This document shows, one piece after another, positions 1 to 6,327 of a stretch of DNA of 7,206 nucleotides. A program made the translations under genes and the position numbers. Position 1 is the stretch's first letter; each line of letters opens with the position of its first letter. Source of the DNA: Gallionella sp. (GTDB lineage: Bacteria; Pseudomonadota; Gammaproteobacteria; Burkholderiales; Gallionellaceae); the NCBI GenBank assembly GCA_004298605.1, contig SCPW01000432.1, positions 1-7,206 of the forward strand, read 5' to 3'. A model generated the notes under the pieces. It searched no databases and was not told the DNA's origin. It saw only the letters and a list, made by a program, of their open reading frames with translations.

Positions 1-632
1 GCAAAATCGCCATGAGCCTGGACGGGCGCACCGCGCTCGCTAACGGCATCAGCCAGTGGATTACCGGCGATGCGGCCAGGCTGGATGTGCAGCGCTGGCG
101 CGCGCGCTCCTGCGCGGTGCTGACCGGTATCAACACCGTGCTGGCAGACGACGCGAGATTGAACGTGCGCGAGGTGGAAACAGCGCGCCAGCCGTTGCGC
201 GTGGTGCTGGACAGCCGGTTGCGCATACCGCTGACCGCGCGCATTCTGCAAGGTGGGAACACGTTGATTTATGCCGCCGTGCGCGACGCGGAAAAAATCG
301 CGGCCCTGAAAAAATCCGGCGCATCGGTTTGCCTGTTGCCGGACAGCGATGGCCTGGTGGATTTGCCCGCGATGCTGCGCGATCTCGCGCATCGCGGTTG
401 CAACGAAGTGCTGGTGGAAGCGGGCAGCACCCTGAACGGCGCATTGCTGCGCGCGGGGCTGGCGGATGAATTATTGCTGTATGTTGCACCGCAGTTGCTG
501 GGCGATGCGGCACGCGGCACGGCGCAACTGGGCGAACTGACCAGCCTGGATCAGCGCATCAATCTCAAATGGCGGGATGTGCGGCAGGTCGGGAGTGATT
601 TGCGCATCACGGTGGGGGTGGAAAATGTTTAG
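1..632 (+). CDS. ribD: RibD, C-terminal reductase domain (5' end outside window)
   Basis: This is the 3' part of bifunctional riboflavin biosynthesis protein RibD. The missing N-terminal half would be the zinc deaminase; what is present is the NADPH-dependent reductase that reduces the ribosyl group of the aminopyrimidinone phosphate to the ribityl form. The frame is open from base 3 and reads KIAMSLDGRTA, which in this family lies inside the protein, so the ATG at base 12 is not the start. Family landmarks in order are SLDGRTA, SQWITG, DVQRWRARS, TGINTVLADD, LRVVLDS, EVLVEAGSTLNGALL and the end-of-domain APQLLG. About 209 residues are visible, which is the whole reductase domain. It ends in TAG and overlaps ribE by 8 bp, so translation is probably coupled. 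The family assignment is clear from sequence; whether the deaminase domain is intact cannot be seen. Confidence 0.95.
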   Translation, partial: KIAMSLDGRTALANGISQWITGDAARLDVQRWRARSCAVLTGINTVLADDARLNVREVETARQPLRVVLDSRLRIPLTARILQGGNTLIYAAVRDAEKIAALKKSGASVCLLPDSDGLVDLPAMLRDLAHRGCNEVLVEAGSTLNGALLRAGLADELLLYVAPQLLGDAARGTAQLGELTSLDQRINLKWRDVRQVGSDLRITVGVENV

Positions 633-1221
633 CGGAATTATTGCCGATGTTGGCAGTATCAGTCAGGCGAAAGACCGCGATGGCGGGCTGCGCCTTTCCG
701 TATCAACAAACGAACTCGGCATGGACGATGTGCAACTGGGCGACAGCATCGCGGTAAACGGCGTGTGCCTGACCGTAGTGGAAAAAAACGGCAATGCATT
801 CACCGTAGACGTGTCGCACGAGACCTTAAATTGCACCGTCGGCCTTGAGCGGCAGGGCGCGCGCGTCAATCTGGAAAAAGCGCTGCGCTTGTCCGACCGC
901 CTCGGCGGACATCTGGTCAGCGGCCATGTGGATGGCGTGGGTGAAGTGACCGCATTCACCGACCTCGGCGAAAGCTGGAAACTGGCCGTGCGCGCCCCGC
1001 GGGCGCTGGCCAAATACATCGCGGTGAAAGGCTCCATTACCATCAACGGCGTCAGCCTCACCGTGAACGAAGTGGACGGCGCGGTATTCAGCGTCAACCT
1101 GATCCCGCACACACTGGCGGTGACCACACTCAATGAGTTACATGCGGGTGCCGGAGTGAATCTGGAAATCGACCTGATCGCGCGCTATGTGGAGCGGATG
1201 ATGGTGGCGGAGAAGGCGTAG
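625..1221 (+). CDS. ribE: Riboflavin synthase (alpha chain)
   Basis: Riboflavin synthase dismutates two molecules of 6,7-dimethyl-8-ribityllumazine into riboflavin and the pyrimidine that RibH reuses. The 198-residue protein shows the family's two lumazine-binding barrels. The first, about residues 1-88, has the N-terminal MFSGII, GDSIAVNGVCLTV and VSHETL. The second, about 98-186, has GHLVSGHVDGVG, KGSITINGVSLTVN, IPHTL and IARYVER. Length is normal for the family. I chose ATG 625 because the functional N-terminus of this family is the MFxGI segment and a purine-rich GGGGGTGG (614-621) sits just upstream. The open frame does reach back to 577, but that extension only shadows ribD. The TAG stop lies inside the GTAGGG head of a small palindrome (see repeat 1218-1250). 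Gene symbol ribE follows proteobacterial usage (ribC in E. coli). Confidence 0.97.
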   Translation: MFSGIIADVGSISQAKDRDGGLRLSVSTNELGMDDVQLGDSIAVNGVCLTVVEKNGNAFTVDVSHETLNCTVGLERQGARVNLEKALRLSDRLGGHLVSGHVDGVGEVTAFTDLGESWKLAVRAPRALAKYIAVKGSITINGVSLTVNEVDGAVFSVNLIPHTLAVTTLNELHAGAGVNLEIDLIARYVERMMVAEKA

Positions 1222-1250
1222 GGTGCAACGCCCGCCGGTTATTGCGCCCT
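1218..1250. repeat. Small GTAGGGTGC palindrome at the ribE stop
   Basis: AGGGTGCAA (1220-1228) pairs with TTGCGCCCT (1242-1250): 9 bp with one G-U, around a 13-nt loop. The head GTAGGG supplies the TAG stop of ribE. There is no clear T-run after it, so it does not look like a strong intrinsic terminator. It resembles dispersed intergenic palindromes of proteobacteria, and its GTAGGG head is shared with the longer palindromes at 2434 and 3548. Whether it is the same repeat family is inference. Confidence 0.5.
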
Positions 1251-1284
1251 GCGCCATCTTTCCGCCGGAGCCAATATGCCGAAA

Positions 1285-1293
1285 TGGTAGAAT
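1285..1293 (+). promoter_or_regulatory. Possible extended -10 promoter before ribBX
   Basis: TGGTAGAAT fits an extended -10 box (TGn followed by TAGAAT, one base off TATAAT). It ends 30 bases before the ribBX ATG, leaving room for a short leader that contains the AGGA ribosome site at 1311-1314. I see no good -35 hexamer 17 bp upstream, so this would rely on the TGn element. It is a candidate internal promoter only. Confidence 0.35.
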
Positions 1294-1323
1294 CGCGGCT
1301 GCTGTTTTTCAGGATAGTTGAGA

Positions 1324-2418
1324 ATGACCGACATTGCACCGATACAAGACATCATCGCCGAAATCCGTGCCGGGCGGATGGTGGTGCTGGTGGATGAGGA
1401 GGATCGCGAGAACGAGGGCGATCTGGTGTTTGCCGCCGAATTTGTTACGCCGGAGAAAATCAATTTCATGGCCAAGTATGGCCGCGGGCTGATTTGCCTG
1501 ACGCTCACCGAAGCGCATTGCAGGCAGATCGATTTGCCGTTGATGGTGCGCGAAAACGGCTTGTCGTTGGCGACCAATTTCACTATGTCGATCGAGGCGG
1601 CGAGCGGCGTGACGACCGGCATTTCGGCGGCGGATCGCGCGCGCACCGTACAGGTGGCCGCCGACAAAAACGCCAAGCCCGGCGACATCGTGCAGCCCGG
1701 TCATATCTTCCCGTTGCGCGCGCAAAATGGCGGTGTGCTGGTGCGTGCCGGGCATACCGAAGCCGGTTGCGATCTGGCGCAATTGGCGGGATTGACCCCG
1801 GCATCGGTCATTTGCGAAATTCTCAAAGACGACGGCGAAATGGCGCGCCTGCCGGATCTGATCGGGTTCGCCAAACAACACCAACTCAAGATCGGCACGA
1901 TTGCCGATCTGATCGAACACCGCAGCCAGCACGAGAAGCTGGTCGAGCGCGTTGCGCGGCGCGAGGTGCAAACCGCTTACGGCGCATTCGAATTGGCGAC
2001 CTATCTGGACAAGACCACGCAGCGCGTCCATTTGGCCTTGGTGAAGGGCACAATAAGCCCGGATGCCGAGACGCTGGTGCGCGTACACGAACCGCTGTCG
2101 GTGATGGATTTTCTGGAACAGACCAGCTTCCCGCATTCCACCAGCGTGCATGAGGCGCTACAAAAAATTTCCCGGTCACCCTGCGGCGTGATGGTGCTGC
2201 TGCACCGCAACGAAACTTCGCAGGACTTGCTGGCGCGCGCCACGGCGCAACCGGAAACGCATCACGCCGCGCAATGGGATCCGCGCAGCTACGGCGTCGG
2301 CGCGCAAATACTGCGCGATCTGGGCGTAGGCAAAATGCGCTTGCTGGCTACCCCGCGCAAGCTGCCGAGCATGGCCGGGTTCGGCTTGGAGGTGGTGGGT
2401 TATGCGCAACACGAATAA
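1324..2418 (+). CDS. ribBX: RibBX: DHBP synthase with degenerate GTP cyclohydrolase II domain
   Basis: The N-terminal domain (about residues 1-200 of 364) is 3,4-dihydroxy-2-butanone 4-phosphate synthase, which makes the four-carbon unit for lumazine from ribulose 5-phosphate. It shows the acidic loop DEEDRENEGDL (24-34), YGRGLICL (52-59), PGHIFPLRA (125-133) and RAGHTEAGCDLA (141-152), so it should be active. The C-terminal part (about 216-364) is recognisably GTP cyclohydrolase II by YGAFELATY, ALVKG, LVRVHE and DPRSYGVGAQILRDLGV. However, the three zinc cysteines (the SEC and CDC region of RibA) are replaced at 252-279, and the EGRGIGL catalytic loop is replaced by HRNETSQDL. The only cysteine in this half is C287. 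GTP cyclohydrolase II activity is therefore unlikely. This matches the RibBX hybrid class described in Proteobacteria. ATG 1324 is chosen over TTG 1318 because AGGA (1311-1314) lies 9 bases before the ATG. Confidence 0.93.
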   Translation: MTDIAPIQDIIAEIRAGRMVVLVDEEDRENEGDLVFAAEFVTPEKINFMAKYGRGLICLTLTEAHCRQIDLPLMVRENGLSLATNFTMSIEAASGVTTGISAADRARTVQVAADKNAKPGDIVQPGHIFPLRAQNGGVLVRAGHTEAGCDLAQLAGLTPASVICEILKDDGEMARLPDLIGFAKQHQLKIGTIADLIEHRSQHEKLVERVARREVQTAYGAFELATYLDKTTQRVHLALVKGTISPDAETLVRVHEPLSVMDFLEQTSFPHSTSVHEALQKISRSPCGVMVLLHRNETSQDLLARATAQPETHHAAQWDPRSYGVGAQILRDLGVGKMRLLATPRKLPSMAGFGLEVVGYAQHE

Positions 2419-2431
2419 TTCGTCATTTAAA

Positions 2432-2598
2432 TTGTAGGGGCGCGATTCATCGCGCCCTTCTCAGAGCAGGGCGCGATAGGAACCCATCCCCCTCCCAATT
2501 GCCCCCTCGCTACGCTCTCCCCCTTGAAAGGTGATGGGCAATCGTTCCTTCCCCTTCAGGGGGAAGGTTGGGATGGGGGTGGGTTAGCGCCCCTACAA
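2432..2598. repeat. GTAGGGGCGCGATT palindrome split by a second repeat
   Basis: The left arm (2434-2457) is the same GTAGGGGCGCGATT-ATCGCGCCC palindrome found intact at 3548-3625, with one base change. Its partner starts as GGGCGCGATA at 2469-2478, breaks off, and resumes as GCGCCCCTACAA at 2587-2598. The outer ends TTGTAGGGGCGC (2432-2443) and GCGCCCCTACAA (2587-2598) are a perfect 12-bp inverted repeat. The 108 bases between the two halves of the right arm form a different repeat. Four bases of the arm (AATC in the intact copy) are missing at the junction. It sits between ribBX and ribH, upstream of the ribH ribosome site. Confidence 0.7.
2481..2585. repeat. MITE-like CCCATCCCCCTCCC repeat inside the first palindrome
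   Basis: A short element without coding capacity is bounded by imperfect 18-bp terminal inverted repeats (2481-2498 and 2568-2585, 16 of 18 matching). Inside are ATTGCCC (2498-2504) paired with GGGCAAT (2536-2542), and a stem CCTTCCCC (2547-2554) with GGGGAAGG (2560-2567) around a 5-nt loop. On the minus strand it would translate as THPHPNLPPEGEG, a string I recognise as a common spurious translation of a dispersed proteobacterial repeat. I see no clear target-site duplication. The transposition mechanism is not shown by the sequence. Confidence 0.6.
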
Positions 2599-2613
2599 CA
2601 GAATTTGAAAAAT

Positions 2614-2620
2614 AGAAGGG
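2614..2620 (+). promoter_or_regulatory. Ribosome binding site of ribH
   Basis: AGAAGGG ends 9 bases before the ribH ATG at 2630, outside the repeats. It supports that start and shows that ribH has its own initiation site after the long repeat-filled spacer, rather than relying on coupling to ribBX. Confidence 0.6.
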
Positions 2621-2629
2621 ATTGAAATA

Positions 2630-3082
2630 ATGAAAGAAATCGAAAAAAACCTGAACGGCAAAGGACTGCACATCGGCATTGTGCAAAGCCGTTTTAATCT
2701 CGACGTGTGCGAAGGCTTGCTCGGCGAGTGCTGCGCCAAACTGCTTGAGCAGGGTGTGGCCGAAAATGACATCACGCTGGCGACCGTGCCGGGCGCGCTG
2801 GAAATTCCGCTGGTGCTGTTGCATATGGCGGAGAGCGAAAAATTTGACGCACTGATCGCGCTGGGCGCGGTAATACGCGGCGATACCTACCACTTTGAAG
2901 TGGTGGCGAATGAATCGGCGCGCTGTGTCAATGAAGTGCAGCTTGCCTGTGGTGTGCCGATCGCCAATGCGATTCTCACCACCGATACCGATGAACAGGC
3001 GATCGGGCGCATGCACATCAAGGGCGCCGAAGCCGCGCTGGTAGCTATCGAGATGGCCAACTTGTTGCGGGTGTTGCCATGA
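2630..3082 (+). CDS. ribH: 6,7-dimethyl-8-ribityllumazine synthase
   Basis: RibH condenses the ribitylaminopyrimidine with dihydroxybutanone phosphate (made by the RibB domain upstream) to give the lumazine that RibE uses. The 150-residue length is normal. Visible landmarks are QSRFN (19-23, with the substrate-stacking aromatic F22), PGALEIP (54-60), [12 protein letters not shown] (79-90, with H88 at the position of the family's catalytic histidine), [11 protein letters not shown] (108-118), R127 in EQAIGR, and [12 protein letters not shown] (131-142). After R127 it has the shorter MHIKG segment instead of the AGTKAGNKG loop of E. coli, a variant I also associate with betaproteobacteria. The stop overlaps the nusB start (ATGA). 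Members of this family assemble as pentamers or 60-mer capsids; which form applies here cannot be told. Confidence 0.97.
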   Translation: MKEIEKNLNGKGLHIGIVQSRFNLDVCEGLLGECCAKLLEQGVAENDITLATVPGALEIPLVLLHMAESEKFDALIALGAVIRGDTYHFEVVANESARCVNEVQLACGVPIANAILTTDTDEQAIGRMHIKGAEAALVAIEMANLLRVLP

Positions 3083-3552
3083 ATACCAACGAGGGTGTGA
3101 TCGAAGCGAAACAAGCCCCGAATAAAAGCCCGCGCCACCGCGCCCGCGAACTTGCTTTGCAAGGTGTTTACCAGTGGCGCGTCACGGCGGGCGAAGATGA
3201 GCAAATCGAAGCACAGATTCATGCCGAAAAAAATCTGGGCCGTTACGACAAGAAATTATTTTCAAAATTGCTGCGTGGCGCATTGAACCAGCACGCAGAT
3301 ATTGAGGCATTGCTCGCGCCGCATCTCGACCGCCCGCTCATGGAGCTCAGCCCGGTGGAATTCGCCGTGTTGTTGCTGGGTGCATTTGAATTGTCGCAAA
3401 ACCTCGAAGTGCCTTACAAAGTCGTTATCAACGAAGCCGTCGAACTGGCCAAAACATTCGGTGGCACCGACGGCCACAAGTATGTCAACGGCGTGCTGGA
3501 CAAGCTCGCACCGCAACTGCGCGCGCTGGAATTCGCTAAACGTACATCGTAG
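3079..3552 (+). CDS. nusB: Transcription antitermination factor NusB
   Basis: NusB binds boxA RNA together with NusE (S10) in antitermination complexes on rRNA operons. The 157-residue protein is all-helical in appearance. It has the basic segment [17 protein letters not shown] (17-33) typical of the RNA-binding N-terminal helix, then [19 protein letters not shown] (87-105), and the signature [18 protein letters not shown] (115-132) followed by [11 protein letters not shown]. It is somewhat longer than E. coli NusB (139) because of about 16 extra N-terminal residues, common in betaproteobacteria. The start overlaps the ribH stop by 4 bp. The TAG stop (3550-3552) lies within the left arm of a perfect 26-bp inverted repeat. 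Confidence 0.96.
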   Translation: MNTNEGVIEAKQAPNKSPRHRARELALQGVYQWRVTAGEDEQIEAQIHAEKNLGRYDKKLFSKLLRGALNQHADIEALLAPHLDRPLMELSPVEFAVLLLGAFELSQNLEVPYKVVINEAVELAKTFGGTDGHKYVNGVLDKLAPQLRALEFAKRTS

Positions 3553-3625
3553 GGGCGCGATTTATCGCGCCCTGATCTATTGGTGTGTCACACAGAAAAA
3601 GGGCGCGATAAATCGCGCCCCTACG
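3548..3625. repeat. Perfect 26-bp inverted repeat between nusB and thiL
   Basis: The left arm 3548-3573 and right arm 3600-3625 are exact reverse complements over 26 bp, separated by 26 bases. Each arm is itself a near-perfect palindrome (GGGCGCGAT, 2 bases, ATCGCGCCC), and the spacer holds TGTGT-C-ACACA (3584-3594). The transcript could form one long hairpin or a cruciform of smaller ones. Its left arm provides the nusB stop. No T-run follows, so a classical intrinsic terminator is not supported. The same arm sequence recurs at 2434-2457. Confidence 0.85.
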
Positions 3626-3659
3626 TAGCTCGCGACCTTTGAAATTGGAATAACCCCGC

Positions 3660-4613
3660 ATGTCCGAATTCGACCTGATCCGCCGCTATTTCACGCGCCC
3701 CGCGCCGGGTGCGCTGCTTGGCGTGGGCGATGATGCCGCGCTGCTGCAAGTTGGCGAAGGCAATGTGCTGGCAGTATCCAGCGATATGCTGGTGAGCGGC
3801 ACGCACTTTTTTCCCGATACTGATCCATTTTTGCTGGGGCATAAAACGCTGGCGGTGAACCTGTCCGACATGGCGGCGATGGGCGCTGTGCCGCGCTGGG
3901 CGACGCTGGCGATTGCGTTGCCCGATGCCGATGAAGCCTGGCTGGAGCAATTCAGCGCGGGTTTTTTTGCCTTGGCGGGGCAATATGGCGTTGATCTGGT
4001 CGGCGGCGACACTACGCGCGGGCCGCTCAATCTGTGCGTGACGATATTTGGCGAAGTGCCCGCGCAGCAGGCATTGCGCCGCAGCGGCGCGCGGCCCGGC
4101 GATGAAATCTGGGTGTCCGGGCGATTGGGCGATGCCGCGCTGGCGCTGGCGCATTTGCGGGGTAATATCAAATTGGGCGCGGATGAATTCGCCGCCTGCG
4201 AAACGGCCTTGCTCCAACCGCAGCCACGCGTTGCGCTGGGGCTGGCGTTGCACGGCGTCGCCAGCAGCGCGATCGATATTTCTGACGGTTTGCTGGCCGA
4301 TCTCGGCCATATTCTGGATGCCTCGGAGGCCGGTGCGCGGCTCGATTTTATGGCGCTGCCGGTTTCGTTATCGGTGAGCCGCAATTATGTTCAGCCGCTC
4401 GGCATCCAATGCGCGTTGGCGGGCGGCGATGACTATGAGCTGTGCTTCACCGCGCCTGCCGCGCGCCATGCGGAAGTGCTGCGCATCGCGGCCCAACTCG
4501 AATTGCCGCTGGCCCGCATCGGGGAGATTGTTGCGGGGCGCGGCTGTCTCGTGCTTGATCCGGTCGGGGATCCAATCAATGTTGGGGCTTGCGGTTATGA
4601 CCACTTCCGCTGA
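3660..4613 (+). CDS. thiL: Thiamine-monophosphate kinase
   Basis: ThiL uses ATP to phosphorylate thiamine monophosphate to thiamine diphosphate, the active cofactor. The 317-residue protein has the usual length and the PurM-like ATP-binding architecture: N-terminal [10 protein letters not shown] (2-11), GVGDDAALL (21-29), [11 protein letters not shown] (41-51), [17 protein letters not shown] (62-78), [10 protein letters not shown] (114-123), [14 protein letters not shown] (204-217), [11 protein letters not shown] (254-264) and C-terminal GYDHFR. The acidic metal- and phosphate-binding residues (D24, D25, D70, D117, D207, D209, D257, D258) are in place. ATG 3660 is the first start, with a modest GGAA at 3647-3650. 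The gene follows the nusB repeat by 34 bp and overlaps pgpA by 17 bp. Confidence 0.96.
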   Translation: MSEFDLIRRYFTRPAPGALLGVGDDAALLQVGEGNVLAVSSDMLVSGTHFFPDTDPFLLGHKTLAVNLSDMAAMGAVPRWATLAIALPDADEAWLEQFSAGFFALAGQYGVDLVGGDTTRGPLNLCVTIFGEVPAQQALRRSGARPGDEIWVSGRLGDAALALAHLRGNIKLGADEFAACETALLQPQPRVALGLALHGVASSAIDISDGLLADLGHILDASEAGARLDFMALPVSLSVSRNYVQPLGIQCALAGGDDYELCFTAPAARHAEVLRIAAQLELPLARIGEIVAGRGCLVLDPVGDPINVGACGYDHFR

Positions 4614-5100
4614 GTTGCGCGTCAAACCCGGTTGGCGGTTTCTGTTCAGCCACCCCGCCCATCTGCTGGCGTTCGGCTTCGGCAGCGGCCTGGCGCGCAA
4701 AGCGCCCGGCACGTTCGGCACGTTGGTCGCTTTTCCGATGTATTGGTATCTCGCGCCGCGCCTGTCGGATGCGATGTTCATATTCGTACTGATCTGGGCG
4801 TTTTCCATCGGCGTGCTGGTGTGCGACATTACCGGCAAGGCATTGGGCACGGCAGATTACAGCGGTATTGTCTGGGATGAAATCGTCGCCTTCCTGCTGG
4901 TGCTGTTCTTTACTCCGCCAGGCTGGCATTGGTCGCTGCTGGCATTTGCGCTGTTCCGTTTTTTCGACATCGTCAAGCCGCAGCCGATACGCTATTTCGA
5001 TAGCAACTGGCACGGCGGTTTGGGGGTGATGTTCGATGACCTGCTGGCAGCCGGTTATGCGCTGCTGTGCATGGCGATCATAAAAAGCGTCCTGGCGTGA
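4597..5100 (+). CDS. pgpA: Phosphatidylglycerophosphatase A
   Basis: PgpA is an inner-membrane phosphatase that converts phosphatidylglycerol phosphate to phosphatidylglycerol. The protein from ATG 4597 has 167 residues (E. coli about 172). It shows [15 protein letters not shown] (29-43), [12 protein letters not shown] (92-103), [16 protein letters not shown] (120-135) and [18 protein letters not shown] (140-157), with hydrophobic stretches at about 57-77, 95-106 and 150-166. The frame is open upstream to 4387, but that part shadows thiL. ATG 4597 has GGGG at 4584-4587 and places the conserved region at the correct distance. It overlaps the thiL stop by 17 bp, a common arrangement, and overlaps the next gene by GTGA. 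Confidence 0.95.
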   Translation: MTTSAELRVKPGWRFLFSHPAHLLAFGFGSGLARKAPGTFGTLVAFPMYWYLAPRLSDAMFIFVLIWAFSIGVLVCDITGKALGTADYSGIVWDEIVAFLLVLFFTPPGWHWSLLAFALFRFFDIVKPQPIRYFDSNWHGGLGVMFDDLLAAGYALLCMAIIKSVLA

Positions 5101-5585
5101 AGATTTTTCGTTTTTTGCTTGGCATGGTGTTGCTCGGTGCAAGCCAATTGGCGGCTGGCGCAGAATTTACCGCCAAGGTGGTCGTCGTGCTGGATGGCGA
5201 TACGGTGCTGGTGCAGCGGCAGGGCGACCCGGTAAAAATCCGGCTCGCGGAAATTGACGCGCCGGAGAAAGCGCAGCCCTTCGGCGAAACCGCAAAACGC
5301 TCGCTGTCCGGCATGGTGCTGGGTAAAACGGTGAAAGTGGTCAGCCGGGCAGTGGATAAATACGGGCGCATGGTCGCGCATATCAGCGTTGATGGCATGG
5401 ATGTGAATGCCGAACAGATCCGCCGCGGCATGGCGTGGGAGTATTCGCATTTCCACAGCAATCGCGCGCTGATCGCATTGCAGAAAGAAGCCCGGCAAGC
5501 GCCGCGCGGCTTGTGGGCGATGAGCGATCCAACCCCGCCCTGGAAGTGGCGGAAATTGCACCCGAGCGTCCACGTCGCACGGTAG
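5097..5585 (+). CDS. Exported staphylococcal-nuclease-like protein
   Basis: This is a 162-residue thermonuclease-fold protein. From GTG 5097 it starts [22 protein letters not shown], a clear Sec signal peptide probably cut after AGA (residue 22), leaving one SNase domain. Residues matching the S. aureus nuclease active site are present: D33 in VLDGDTV, R49, D54 and E57 in KIRLAEIDAPE, and R91 in DKYGRMVAH. Then come VNAEQIRRGMAWEYSHF and ARQAPRGLWAM. The expected activity is calcium-dependent cleavage of DNA and RNA outside the cytoplasm. An in-frame ATG at 5067 would add ten residues including several charged ones, spoil the signal peptide and overlap pgpA by 34 bp, so GTG is preferred although no strong ribosome site is visible; coupling to pgpA is likely. 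No biological role can be read from context. Confidence 0.9.
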   Translation: MKIFRFLLGMVLLGASQLAAGAEFTAKVVVVLDGDTVLVQRQGDPVKIRLAEIDAPEKAQPFGETAKRSLSGMVLGKTVKVVSRAVDKYGRMVAHISVDGMDVNAEQIRRGMAWEYSHFHSNRALIALQKEARQAPRGLWAMSDPTPPWKWRKLHPSVHVAR

Positions 5586-5595
5586 GGTCGGAAAA

Positions 5596-6318
5596 TCAAA
5601 AACCGATAGTGCTGCATCCCCGCGCATCGCAGCGCAATGCCGAGCCCTGCTGATGCCAGTCTCCCAGCACCCAGCGTTCACAGAGATGCCCGTCCACCAA
5701 ATGTTCGTGGCGGCCTGGCCGGTGGGTGTGGCCGTGAATCAGGCGCGGATAGGCATGTTCGCGCAACAGCGCGGCAACCGCGGCATCGTTCACGTCCATG
5801 ATCGCGCTGTCTTTGCCTTGTTTTTCCGCCATGCTGCGCGAGCGCAGTTGTGCGATGTAAGCTTTGCGCTCCGCCAACGGTTTGGCGAGAAACTGCCGCT
5901 GAAAATCCGCGTCATGCACTTGGGCGCGGTAGCGTTGATATTCGGCATCGCCGGTGCAAAGCGTGTCGCCGTGGCTGAGCAGCGTCGGCATGCCGTATAA
6001 GGCTATCGGCGCCGGGTCGTCCAGCAGCGTGGCGTGGCAGGCATGAGCCAATGCCTGCCCCATCAACAGGTCGCGGTTGCCGTGCATCAGATAAACCCGG
6101 GTGCCGTGCCGCGCGAGGCCGCGCAACGCGGCAACCACTTGGTCATGGCACGGGTCATGCAGATCGTCGTCGCCCGCCCAGTATTCGAACAGGTCGCCCA
6201 GGATGTAGATGGCTTCGGCCTGCGGCGCGAGCGTGGCGATGAAATGCTGAAACATCGCCATGCTGTGTGGCTGTTCGGCACTGAGATGCAGGTCGGAGAT
6301 GAACAGGGTGTGCGGCAT
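5596..6318 (-). CDS. lpxH: UDP-2,3-diacylglucosamine diphosphatase LpxH
   Basis: LpxH cleaves UDP-2,3-diacylglucosamine to lipid X and UMP, a cytoplasmic-face step of lipid A synthesis. The 240-residue protein is a calcineurin-like metallophosphoesterase with the metal ligands in the family pattern: SDLHLS (8-13, D9 and H11), GDLFEYWAGDD (41-51, D42), HGNRDLL (79-85, N81), SHGDTLCTGD (115-124, H116) and HGHTHRPGRH (195-204, H195 and H197). Length is normal. The start at 6318 has no convincing Shine-Dalgarno sequence. An 84-bp spacer with an imperfect inverted repeat separates it from the cyclophilin gene upstream, with which it may be co-transcribed. Its stop is 10 bp from that of the convergent nuclease gene. 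Confidence 0.96.
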   Translation of the reverse strand: MPHTLFISDLHLSAEQPHSMAMFQHFIATLAPQAEAIYILGDLFEYWAGDDDLHDPCHDQVVAALRGLARHGTRVYLMHGNRDLLMGQALAHACHATLLDDPAPIALYGMPTLLSHGDTLCTGDAEYQRYRAQVHDADFQRQFLAKPLAERKAYIAQLRSRSMAEKQGKDSAIMDVNDAAVAALLREHAYPRLIHGHTHRPGRHEHLVDGHLCERWVLGDWHQQGSALRCDARGCSTIGF

Positions 6319-6327
6319 TGCAGGAAA

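Noticed and set aside
577..624. Upstream extension of ribE
   Set aside because: These bases code for ribD in another frame. The riboflavin synthase N-terminus is the MFSGII at 625.
1222..1323. FMN riboswitch before ribBX
   Set aside because: The spacer is too short and lacks the conserved RFN sequence blocks.
1309..2151. 280-residue minus-strand open frame opposite ribBX
   Set aside because: It is a shadow of the G+C-rich ribBX codon pattern. The translation is rich in His, Arg and Gln, shows no family motif, and the plus strand holds a clear enzyme.
2510..3016. 168-residue minus-strand frame with THPHPNLPPEGEG
   Set aside because: That part is translation of a dispersed DNA repeat and the rest is the shadow of ribH.
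3548..3625. Intrinsic terminator after nusB
   Set aside because: The stem is strong but no T-run follows it on the plus strand, and thiL-pgpA continue in the same direction. It is listed as a repeat instead.
5097..5585. Nuclease as part of a defence or toxin system
   Set aside because: It is exported, single-domain and placed in a housekeeping operon, with no partner or immunity gene nearby.
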